Source: Cytophagaceae bacterium | GTDB taxonomy: Bacteria; Bacteroidota; Bacteroidia; Cytophagales; Spirosomataceae | DNA: 64,000 bases | Reading direction: 5' to 3' | NCBI GenBank assembly: GCA_016722655.1 | Contig: JADKIR010000005.1 | Span: 682,001 to 746,000, forward strand | Part shown: positions 1 through 8,885 of the stretch, piece after piece | How the letters are laid out: the number at the start of each line of letters is the position of its first letter | Numbering within the stretch: position 1 is the stretch's first letter | Position numbers and translations under genes: made by a program | The notes under the pieces: model-generated | What the model was told of the DNA's origin: nothing | The model's input: only the letters and a program-made list of their open reading frames with translations | Databases searched by the model: none

Positions 1-2883
1 ATTATTGCCATTACCGCTTTCATCATTCAAATTATTATTAAAGGGTAAATATACCACCATCCCGCTGGTTGGAATTGCTGGAAAGCAGTTTTGAATCTTT
101 GCAATAAATGTCTCATTCCCTCCCGCTGAAAACCCTGGATTCATCGTTATTGAATTTCCTGCATAATAATTAGTATTGGTTGCTACATTTGCAGAACTAT
201 TAATTGTTTGAGCAGAAGAATAGGTTCCTGTCACAACATTTCCAATGTGTGTAATTGTATTGGGGCATGGGTTTAAGCTATTTACAGTAACCATTACACT
301 ACCATTTGTACTCGTACAGCCATTCACGATACATGTACCAGTATATGTTGTAGTAACAGAAGGCGATACGCTTTTACTCGTCCCTGTTCCTAAACTATTG
401 CTCCAAGTTACGTTACCAGAACAATTTGATGCAGAAAGTGTACTACTTTGTCCCGATGTAATTGTTGCAGGACTTGCGGAAAGCGTAGGGGCAGCTGGAA
501 TAGCTTTAATGATTCCTGTGGCTACGGTTCTGGAACTGGTGCAACTTCCAACCGTACAAGACACATAATAGTTTGTAGTTAAGCTAATTGATTGCGTAGT
601 ATAATTGGCAGTACTTGCCAAACTTGTTCCATCCGAACTTACAGCATACCAATTATACGTCCCCGAACAACTTGATGCAGAAAGGGTTACAGTACCAGTT
701 CCACAACGATTGGCAGAGGTTGTGGTTGGGGCTGATAAATTACAAGTACTCACTGTAACTGTTACACTCCCATTAGAACTCGTACAATCATTTACTGTAC
801 AAGTAGCCGTATAAGTTGTGGTTACTATGGGCGAAACTATCTTGCTTGACCCTGTACCTAAACCATTGCTCCATGTTAGAGTACCCGAACAATTTGAAGC
901 AGAAAGTGTACTACTCTGCCCTGGGGAAATATTTGCAGGGTTGGCTAAAAGCGTAGGAGCAGGAGGAATTGCAATTATAGTGGCAGTAGCCATAGTTCTT
1001 GAACTGGTACAACCACCAACAGAACAGTTGACATAATAACTAGTTGTTGAGCTAATTGAAGGAGTAGTATAATTAGCTGTAGTTGCCAAACTTGCTCCAC
1101 CTGAACTTGATAAATACCAATTATAAGTTCCAGAGCAACCTGATGATGTAAGCATTACTGTACCTGTGCCGCATCGGCTCAGGGAGCTCGTGATTGGGGG
1201 GCCAGGGGGTGTACAGTCAACAATATTAATTTTATAATCTTCTGTTTCTCCCCATGCATATCCACTACAAGAAGAACCATTATAATTGTAATAATCAGCA
1301 CATATTATCCTCATATAAGTAGTTCCGTTTATTACTGTGTTTGGAATTACAAAATCACCTTGAAAAGTAGAGGAAGAACTGGAAATTACACTTGGTGTTA
1401 CAACTTTTTCACCATCGTCATCATAAGATCCATTTCTATTAAAATCTATATAAACTTTCACAGTATGCCAATCAGAAGAACCATTGCAGGTAGTAGTATT
1501 AATACTATATGCTAAATTACTTCCTTTTGTAAAATTAGCAATTGGTAAATTTGTATAGTTGGAATATTTGTTTAATTTTGAACCTGAAGGTCCTGTGGTT
1601 GAACATGTTGAAGAATTAGTTAAATTTCCTATGCTTACGCTTGTAATATCAGTATAATCATTGTTGTTCCACAGTTCTGGCACACAATAGCAAGTTTCAT
1701 CAAGTGATAGTTTAATAATTGCTTGGACTGCAGTTCTGGCACTTACACAATTGCCTTCTGTACAACTCACATAGTATGTATTCGTATTACTAATTGTCGG
1801 TGTATTGAAGGTAGAACCATTACCTAAGCTACTTCCACCACTAATTGATGAATACCAGTTGTAAGTCCCGGAACAACCTGAAGCTGTTAGTGAAACCGAA
1901 CCTGGTAAACACCGTGTAATAGAATTAGCGATTGGTGGAAGAACCGTGCCTGTAAGAAATTTTGAATTAATCCATTTAGGACGAATGGTAACCAATCCAT
2001 TTCGCATTCTTTCAACCTGCTTTGGGGTGAACCTATCAATACAACTCCAGCTATATGACATAAAATTTTTTAAAACATTACCAAAAGGTAATTCTGTGCA
2101 TGTGTTTATTGCTGTTGGGGATTTATAAATGCAATAATCATTTTCCAAATGCGGATCTGTGTCTGAGATATAATCACCTTGATTATCGGGGTCACTATTA
2201 GGTGCACATTGACCATTATCGCTTTGGAAAGTATGTGCTAAAGAAAATGTATGACCAATTTCATGTATTAATAATTCACTTGCATTTCGGGCAACGTATT
2301 GATTCACAATCATTGTACCCCACCAGTTACCCCAACCACTATATTCAATAAAATTATCAACCACAAAAATCTTAATCACTTCATTATCAAGATAGTTAGG
2401 CACTAGAGCTTGGAGATCGTCCATCATGGTTTCGTCATAAATAGAAAAACCATTGGAATAGTTAGCAACTGAAGATGCATTTATTCTTACAATTCCAGAA
2501 AATGGGTTACAATTATTGTCAAATTGTGCTAGTTGAAGCTGAATTTTTGTATCTAAACCTAAATTGAGATATTCTCCTGTTGCTCTTAAACCTTTATTTA
2601 TCTTTGCCACACTGCTAGCAACTTGTTGATCGGTAATGTTTGCACCAGAACCAACAGAATTTCCCAAATGGAATAATACAAAAACTACTGGAATTGTATA
2701 GACTGTATTGGGGTCAGCAACAGTTGTGGTATTTTTTATTTGATTTAATTTCTCTAAATATGACTTTTTTAGTTCTTTATTATTTAATACAGCTTGATCA
2801 AATCCACAAATTTTTTCTTGTTGTCCCAAACTAATATTTAAGGCAACAAATAATATTAATAAAATCTTTAAAATTGTTTTCAT
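1..2883 (-). CDS. Secreted M43 (pappalysin-like) zinc metalloprotease with Ig-like repeats, partial
   Basis: Secreted zinc protease that would cleave proteins outside the cell or at its surface. From the ATG at 2881-2883 the translation begins with a signal peptide (about 20 residues, ending ISLG). The catalytic domain follows, with the zinc motif HEIGHTFSLAH at residues 207-217 and a Met-turn NFMSYS near residue 275. Roughly residues 320-900 are Cys-containing Ig-like modules (CSGTYNWY-type motifs), and a two-module block is repeated with a 468-bp (156-residue) period. Near residue 914 is a stack-type motif NPGFSAG, and from about residue 942 a LamG-like domain begins (YLPFNNNLNDESGNG). The frame stays open to position 1, so the C-terminus is missing. 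It starts 14 bp after the stop of its paralogue at 2898-6575, which suggests a tandem duplication in one operon. The family call rests on the HExxHxxxxxH motif and domain order; the substrate is unknown. Confidence 0.85.
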   Translation of the reverse strand, partial: MKTILKILLILFVALNISLGQQEKICGFDQAVLNNKELKKSYLEKLNQIKNTTTVADPNTVYTIPVVFVLFHLGNSVGSGANITDQQVASSVAKINKGLRATGEYLNLGLDTKIQLQLAQFDNNCNPFSGIVRINASSVANYSNGFSIYDETMMDDLQALVPNYLDNEVIKIFVVDNFIEYSGWGNWWGTMIVNQYVARNASELLIHEIGHTFSLAHTFQSDNGQCAPNSDPDNQGDYISDTDPHLENDYCIYKSPTAINTCTELPFGNVLKNFMSYSWSCIDRFTPKQVERMRNGLVTIRPKWINSKFLTGTVLPPIANSITRCLPGSVSLTASGCSGTYNWYSSISGGSSLGNGSTFNTPTISNTNTYYVSCTEGNCVSARTAVQAIIKLSLDETCYCVPELWNNNDYTDITSVSIGNLTNSSTCSTTGPSGSKLNKYSNYTNLPIANFTKGSNLAYSINTTTCNGSSDWHTVKVYIDFNRNGSYDDDGEKVVTPSVISSSSSTFQGDFVIPNTVINGTTYMRIICADYYNYNGSSCSGYAWGETEDYKINIVDCTPPGPPITSSLSRCGTGTVMLTSSGCSGTYNWYLSSSGGASLATTANYTTPSISSTTSYYVNCSVGGCTSSRTMATATIIAIPPAPTLLANPANISPGQSSTLSASNCSGTLTWSNGLGTGSSKIVSPIVTTTYTATCTVNDCTSSNGSVTVTVSTCNLSAPTTTSANRCGTGTVTLSASSCSGTYNWYAVSSDGTSLASTANYTTQSISLTTNYYVSCTVGSCTSSRTVATGIIKAIPAAPTLSASPATITSGQSSTLSASNCSGNVTWSNSLGTGTSKSVSPSVTTTYTGTCIVNGCTSTNGSVMVTVNSLNPCPNTITHIGNVVTGTYSSAQTINSSANVATNTNYYAGNSITMNPGFSAGGNETFIAKIQNCFPAIPTSGMVVYLPFNNNLNDESGNGNN

Positions 2884-2897
2884 AAATTTGTATGTTT

Positions 2898-5800
2898 TTA
2901 ATTGCATCCTCCAATCTTAGCTTCAAAAACTTCATTTGAGCCTGCTTGAAAGCCAGGGGAAAGAATGATTTTTTTTGCAGCCTGGAAAATTGTATTTGAT
3001 GGAACATTTACCCTCGCTTCAATAGAATCTGACGATTTATATATACCAGAATCAATATTGCTTGTAAAATTTAAATGAGAATTACACACTGTTATTTTTG
3101 CTTCCAGTTTGTTGCTATTACAATTATTGGCTTCACAGGAAACATAATATGAAGTGTTTGAAAACAAGTTTGGTGTTTGAAAATTATTCCCTGAAAAAAT
3201 TGGCAAAAAATCATTTTTGCTTTCGTACCATCTAATAATTCCTTCGCAACCTTGGACTTCAAGAATAGCCCTTTCACCTAAATTTAAAGTGTTAGAAGGA
3301 ATTAAATTAAAAATTGGAGTTATATTATAATTAACAAACAACTGATTAGATTCTGCAACGCAACCAAATTCGTTCACTTCAGCTTTATAATTTCCGGTTT
3401 CCTTAACAAATAAATTTACCGAATGCGAACCGGAAATTATTTTGCCATCCTTATACCATTTAATTGTATTATTTATATTTGAATTTTGACCAGCCAATCT
3501 GATTTTAATAAAGTTGTCAGAACACCAAACACCAGAATTATCCTCAATTAGTTGTAAATTAGGTGAACTACCAATTGTAATTTCATCTGTTGTTTCTATA
3601 CAACCACCAAAATTTAATTTACATTTATAGGTTCCGGGGGCATTGGCAGTGTAAGTAGACCAGTTAGCGTAGTCAATATCAACTCCCTCTTTTTGCCACT
3701 GGTAGGTCACATTACTATTGGAATTTGGGATGGATAAGAATACTTGATCATTCTGGCCGCAAATATTCGATTTATTATCTTGAATCGTAATTTTTATTCC
3801 GTTATTGACTAAGGATGAATATTGAATAGTATCATATTCTGAACATCCAAGATCATTAGTATTCTGAATTACATATTGAGCCGGATTGTTAACAACCAAT
3901 GATATTCCACTTCCGATACTTATACCATCTTTAAACCATTTCCCAGACACATTTGATTTCAACTTGAATGAATTACACCCCAGATAATCATATGTAATAT
4001 TTGGAACTATTAAATTCTTATTAGCAGTAAAATTTAAAATGTTACTTCTTAATGACCTTTTACCATCAGAACAAATTGCATAGTAGCTCCCTTCCGTGTC
4101 TGCCGATACTATATTGATTCTGGTTCCTTCAATTAATTTCCCAGATTTAATTAATTGATTATTTTTATACCAGTAAATGGTTAGGTTTGATGTCAAAAAA
4201 TTAAAATCTTTAATATAAATAATCCCGCTTAACCCATTACATATTATTGTATTATTACTACCAATTTCAAATTTATTTTTGAAAGATAAATCCACAAATT
4301 TATTACGTGAAAGGGTAACAATATTGCAATTAGAATCTGTAACTTTAACCTTATAATTTCCGTCAGTCCTCACCGTAATAGACGGAGTATTCATGTTTAT
4401 TATCTCAGTATCATTTCGATACCATTTATACGATGATGTTGGGGTATAATAAGAACTATTGATTCTAATAACTGAATCTCCAAACAAAGTCATTGTCTTA
4501 CTATAATCATAATCCACCACGTAAGGGACAAAAATGAAGGAACTTTGATATATCGATACAGAACTTTGAATTTTACAGCCTGGATAACTAAATTCCGCTT
4601 TATAATTTCCAGGACTATTAACAATTAAGGAATCTTTTGTTTGATTAATGATTGGTTGATTGTCTTTATACCATTGAATAGTGTAGGGGAAAAAAAATTG
4701 ATTATGGTCTCTCATTATAGAATGAATTTTTGACTTTAATGTTGTAGAAGAGCCCGTACATATTTCTTGATATCCCAATTCAACATTATTAATTAAGATA
4801 GATGTAAAAATCTTTTTTACTACGTTGATTTCCGCTTTTTGACTAGCCGTAACGCCATTTGAAACATAAACTTGGTATATCCCACTTTCTGGAAAATCAT
4901 CATCTGTCAGATACACAAAATGATCAATTATTCCTGGAGATTGTTGATAGGGATATATTCGGCTTTGATAAATTAATGAATCGCTATGAAATATAAATAT
5001 TGAATAGGGTGAATAATTTGAGGTGCTTCGACTTAAAATTGGCTTAAACATTACGGGCTGTAAATAACAGAAACCCACTAATTCATTATTTTTCAGGATT
5101 ATTTGCTGTTCTTTTATGAAAACATGACCAATAATACGGTTTTTTTGCTTTGGCAAGTTAACGATATCGCAAGTAGCAAAGTAAGCGGTACTTTTTGTTA
5201 AATTTTGAGTAATATAAATCGAACCACTTCCTAAAATATTACCACCGATCTCATTATCATACCAATTTACAGTCCCTTTACAGCCTTTCATTTTCAGAAT
5301 TGCAGAACTATTGAATTCAATAAACTGAGAGGTTATAGACAATTGTTTTAAATCCTCACTAATAATTACTTTAACCGAAGTATTTTTGCTTATACAATTA
5401 TCTTTTTGGCAAGTGGCAAAATAGGTTTTATTAGATTGAAGCTTTGGAGTGATAAACCTATTGCCATCGGCTAAAAAATCAATTCTTAAACTATCTCTAA
5501 ACCAATATACCGTACCATTTTCACAATTTTTTGATTCTAAAATTGCAAAATCATTATATTTTATTCTTTGACTTTGAATTTCAAATACAGTAGATTGATT
5601 AGAACAAGTAGGCTTATCGTTAATAAATGGTTCATTTATATTAAAACTTCCAGAATTAAAAGTATTTAACCTCATTCTAAGTATTTGTTCAGTTGAAAAT
5701 AAATATTGTGTCGAACGGTTATTAAGAGGGTAATTCATAAAATTGTTATAAGTATTTTTACCAATTTCCTTCCCTGTACAACTGTTAATATCATTATATT

Positions 5801-6575
5801 CTTTTGCGAAAAACATTTTGTGTGGTTCGGTATCAGAAATTCGATCTCCATCTAAAAGAGGATTTAAATTGGAAGGGCAACTTCTGCCATCATTATCTCC
5901 CTCAAAGGTGTGCCAAAGGCTCAACGCATGACCCATTTCATGAATGTAAGTTGAATTCCAAGTATCAAAATCCATTTGGCTTGTTTTACCTAGCTGCATG
6001 TATAACTATCCTTGTCCCAATAATGCAAAGGCATCCACTTTATCAATAAAAAAGAAATGATATATATTAAAGTAATAATTTGAGTTCCATTGAGATAAAT
6101 TATGAAATTGGTGTGTTTCATCTGGATGCACGCCATTTGAAATATATCCATTAATGGCTCTACCATCAATCCTTACTATACCATTGGTAGGATTTCCATT
6201 GGGATCTATCCCAGCCAAAACAAATTGAATTTTACTATCTTTTGTTTTCTCAAAATATTTATCCTTTGCTCTGAATCCATCATTAAGAGCCTTTACCATA
6301 TTTTGAATATATTCTTCACTTACATTGGATCCGCTTCCAACAGGCTCACCTAAATGAAATACATGAAAAACTAAAGGGACAGTGTAAATTGTAGTGGAAT
6401 CTCCTGTTGTACTTATTAGTTTTCTGGATAAGTAGGCTTTCTCTATTTGGTCAATTATTTTTTTTTGCTCTTTTGATAGACTTGAATAATTAGTCCCACA
6501 AGTAAAAACCGAATCTTTTTGGCCAAAACTGATAAATGAAATAAAAAGCAGACTTATTTTTAAAATTTTCTCCAT
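2898..6575 (-). pseudogene. Secreted M43-type metalloprotease with Ig-like repeats, interrupted by an in-frame TAG
   Basis: Paralogue of the protease at 1-2883. The N-terminal part (ATG at 6573-6575) has a signal peptide ending FISFG and a pre-catalytic region. It stops at a TAG (6006-6008) just after VDAFALLGQG. The same frame then continues for about 1,030 codons with HEMGHALSLWH (residues 212-222 of the full reading frame), the expected zinc site. Both halves are in one frame, so a single substitution (for example TAT or TAC to TAG) explains the break, not an indel. Downstream are about ten Ig-like modules (IxWYKDG motifs) and a C-terminal stack domain with ILSPGFQAG, ending ...GGCN. That Gly-Cys-X end matches what I recall as the GCX-COOH, or three-coathanger-stack, C-terminal type of Bacteroidota. 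Without readthrough the cell makes only the 189-residue piece lacking the active site. It may be a true nonsense mutation or a base-call error. Confidence 0.8.
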
Positions 6576-6731
6576 AGTTATTAAAATTTAAATTATACAA
6601 TCCACCATTTTTTGACAGAACCAGATTAAACAAACTAGAAAGAAAAACCTAGAAACTATGGTTAAACGGATTGTAGACACTAGTTTAGCTGATACTGTTA
6701 AAAGATTTAAATGGCACTATCATTTAGATTA

Positions 6732-6764
6732 AAATCAGGAGGTGTTGTAAGCACCTCCTGATTT
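6732..6764 (-). terminator. Strong stem-loop at the end of the collagen-like lipoprotein gene
   Basis: Perfect 13-bp stem (arms 6732-6744 and 6752-6764, AAATCAGGAGGTG and its complement) with a 7-nt loop. It begins inside the TAA stop codon of the minus-strand gene at 6763-7575. There is no long U tract, so it may act as an RNA stabiliser as well as a terminator. Confidence 0.65.
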
Positions 6765-7575
6765 AATCCTTAAGATTTAATTCTTTTTTAACTAACTCAT
6801 AATTTGACCAATCCAGGCTTTTTACCCTTCCTGCGGCAGACAGAGGTATCACTACCAACCTCATTTTTGGTGCAACTTTTTTCGCAAGATCTCTGTAAAA
6901 ACTAGCTGATTTATCCAATAGTTCAGGTGCTTTAGATGTATATATGTATTGATTATTTACGTAACTCTGCACATATGGAGTTTGAATATTAAAGTAAGGA
7001 TTCCAATAATTCTCCGCTATTTCACTGTTTCCTAAATAACAATAGGTAAAATCTTCCGACTTACTGCTTGTTCTCCCTTCAATTTTAAAATAACTATTAA
7101 TACTGTTAGTTGCTGCACCGCCCGTAATACGTTCCTGCAAACTATAATCAGAATCATTCTCATTAAAGACCAAAGCATTAAATTTAAAATAAGTCAAAAT
7201 CAAACCTTTATCTAATACTTCTCTGGTAAAAAATGGCTGGGTTTTATCTTTCAAGTATAATGTGACATAGGTAACGTATTTGTCGATTCCATTGTAAGTA
7301 GAGGAGTTTAGGATTGATTTCCCTCCTTCAAAATCAAATGACAACCAGCCGGTAGATTTAGCTTCAATTTTTCCATCGACTCCATTGGTTCCATTTGTAC
7401 CATTAGTGCCATTTTGCCCAGCAGGACCAGTTGCACCAGTCGCACCGGTTGCTCCTGCTGCTCCAGCCGGTCCAGAAGGGCCGATATCTCCTTTAGGCCC
7501 CACCGGACCTTCACAAGATACTATACTTACAAATAAAATTGAAAATGCGAAAATTGAAAATAGTTGTTTTTTCAT
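6763..7575 (-). CDS. Lipoprotein with a collagen-like Gly-X-Y stretch
   Basis: Predicted outer-surface lipoprotein of 270 residues. The N-terminus is a lipoprotein signal (basic start, hydrophobic core, lipobox IVSC with the Cys at about residue 21). Directly after it comes a collagen-like run of about 16 Gly-X-Y triplets (GPV, GPK, GDI, GPA, GAT, GTN types; residues 23-70). The rest, about 200 residues, is a soluble domain I do not recognise. Such short collagen stalks after a lipidated Cys are common in Bacteroidota and probably hold the C-terminal domain away from the membrane. The gene lies 25 bp downstream of a LytTR regulator gene on the same strand, so the two may be cotranscribed. A strong stem-loop ends the unit. 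Function is unknown beyond surface location. Confidence 0.8.
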   Translation of the reverse strand: MKKQLFSIFAFSILFVSIVSCEGPVGPKGDIGPSGPAGAAGATGATGATGPAGQNGTNGTNGTNGVDGKIEAKSTGWLSFDFEGGKSILNSSTYNGIDKYVTYVTLYLKDKTQPFFTREVLDKGLILTYFKFNALVFNENDSDYSLQERITGGAATNSINSYFKIEGRTSSKSEDFTYCYLGNSEIAENYWNPYFNIQTPYVQSYVNNQYIYTSKAPELLDKSASFYRDLAKKVAPKMRLVVIPLSAAGRVKSLDWSNYELVKKELNLKD

Positions 7576-7600
7576 TGTTATATATGTTAAAATTATAATT

Positions 7601-7927
7601 TCAAATCGTCCTTCGTCTGGCTACTGGTAATTTCTTCCCACAAGAAAGAAAAACTTCACTCTCATTGTATGAAGCAATAAACTGTCGATTGACCAGGTAC
7701 CGCCGGTGGATGCGGGAAAAGGCATTAGTCGGCAAAAATTCGTTTTCGTACTTTTTGAGGGTGTAGGCATGAATCTCTTTCCGGCCGTCAATAAAATGAA
7801 AAATAGTGTAGTTGGTACTGGCTTCCAGATGAGTAATTGTAAAAGAGTCAGATAATTGTATTTTCATATTTTTTTGGGATGTCTTAACTTTCCAAAGTTC
7901 AATTATTTCCCCAGACCAATCAATCAT
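7601..7927 (-). CDS. Stand-alone LytTR-type DNA-binding protein
   Basis: A 108-residue protein that is essentially one LytTR DNA-binding domain with no receiver domain. Family-like features are the central YTIFHFIDGRKE strand pair, the segment SRIHRRYLVNRQFIA that matches the conserved R-x-H-R-S/Y-x-x-V core, and the closing LPVARRR. The first ATG is at 7925-7927. An internal ATG at 7865-7867 (MKIQLSDS) also fits, because the LytTR homology begins about there. The gene sits between the LytS/LytTR two-component pair upstream and the collagen-like lipoprotein downstream, all on one strand. It probably regulates genes nearby, which is inferred from position only. A second stand-alone LytTR gene lies at 59486-59848 next to the giant surface protein. 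Confidence 0.8.
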   Translation of the reverse strand: MIDWSGEIIELWKVKTSQKNMKIQLSDSFTITHLEASTNYTIFHFIDGRKEIHAYTLKKYENEFLPTNAFSRIHRRYLVNRQFIASYNESEVFLSCGKKLPVARRRTI

Positions 7928-8001
7928 TAAATAAAATTCGGTCGATTTTTAGAAAATTTGGTAATAAAGGAGTTCCCTTTAAAATCCGTTATGGGACAAT
8001 G

Positions 8002-8049
8002 GCTTTCTGCCTATTAACAGAAAGCATATTGGCAAAAGCTAAATATGCT
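8002..8049. promoter_or_regulatory. Two overlapping, mutually exclusive stem-loops
   Basis: Hairpin 1 pairs GCTTTCTG (8002-8009) with CAGAAAGC (8018-8025). Hairpin 2 pairs AGCATATT (8023-8030) with AATATGCT (8042-8049). They share bases 8023-8025, so only one can form fully. The site lies between the response regulator stop (8055) and the LytTR gene start (7927) on the minus strand. It could be a weak terminator or an attenuator; this is inference from structure alone. Confidence 0.35.
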
Positions 8050-8054
8050 GAAAG

Positions 8055-8885
8055 TTAAATTTTTAACTTCAATAAGATGTCTTTGATAAATCCTAACTTG
8101 AGCTTTGATGGTGAATAACTCAGAAGATATTCTTTTAAAACTCTTGAACCATTTCTGGAAGCCTCAAGTATTAGCCCATTTTTCATAAGAACTTCCCTGG
8201 TAGATGGGGTAAAAGCCTTTAGAAAATTTAGATTTATTACTATTCCTTGATGGATTTGAATAAAATCATAGTCGCGGCAAAGATTGTCGGCGTAATAACC
8301 AATATTTTTAAACCCTTTGAGTTCAGTCCCATCCTCCAGTCTAAAAATTGTTATTATCCCGTCTGATTTGAGATAAATCACGTCTTTCAGAATCACCTGC
8401 TGTATCTGTCCTTTAGTAGTTTGAATTCCTATCCTTTGGTTAATATTGCCGGGGTTATCGAGAAGCTCAAGAAGTAAATCCAACTTTTGATTCTGATCTT
8501 GTTTTTGCCTGATACTCTCTATTATGGTATCCACTGATTCAATCAGCAAAGCTTCATCCAGTGGCTTTACCAAAAAATCATTTGCCGAATATTTTATCGC
8601 TTTTATCGTATTCTCGGTGTTGCTATGGGCAGTAAGAAAAATAAATTTAAAATTTACTTCTCCTTTTGCTTTCAGATTTGATAAAATATCGAAACTGGTT
8701 CCTTTGAAAATATCAATATCAAATATCACAAAATCAGGCTTTTGAGTACTTATCAATTCTTCTCCTGAAATCACACTATCCGCTTCACCTATAATCTCGA
8801 TTTCACTAAAGTTGGTTTTGAGCAGAATTCCCAATGATTCCCGTATCTTGTAATTGTCTTCAATAATAATGGTTTTAATCTTCAT
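8055..8885 (-). CDS. LytTR family response regulator
   Basis: Response regulator of 276 residues, the cytoplasmic output half of a two-component system. The receiver domain (residues 1-125) has the acidic pair E9-D10, the phosphoacceptor D56 in the context VIFDID, the LTAHS switch residue and the VKPL lysine. A linker of about 30 residues leads to a LytTR DNA-binding domain (about 160-265), with DVIYLKSDG and DFIQIHQGIVINL. The LytTR core is slightly atypical: IHQGIVIN stands where R-x-H-R-S-x-x-V-N is usual. The start codon lies inside the end of the sensor kinase gene (11-bp overlap), so the two are very likely translated together. Confidence 0.9.
   Translation of the reverse strand: MKIKTIIIEDNYKIRESLGILLKTNFSEIEIIGEADSVISGEELISTQKPDFVIFDIDIFKGTSFDILSNLKAKGEVNFKFIFLTAHSNTENTIKAIKYSANDFLVKPLDEALLIESVDTIIESIRQKQDQNQKLDLLLELLDNPGNINQRIGIQTTKGQIQQVILKDVIYLKSDGIITIFRLEDGTELKGFKNIGYYADNLCRDYDFIQIHQGIVINLNFLKAFTPSTREVLMKNGLILEASRNGSRVLKEYLLSYSPSKLKLGFIKDILLKLKI

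Noticed and set aside
245..1036. Plus-strand frames of 70-107 codons in the first kilobase
   Set aside because: They lie opposite the Ig-like part of the protease gene and merely mirror its Thr/Ser-rich repeats.
7939..7965. Similarity between the region upstream of the LytTR gene and 18381-18406 (CGATTT...AAAATTTGGT) as a shared regulator site
   Set aside because: Only two copies, AT-rich and with gaps in the alignment; not enough to call a motif.
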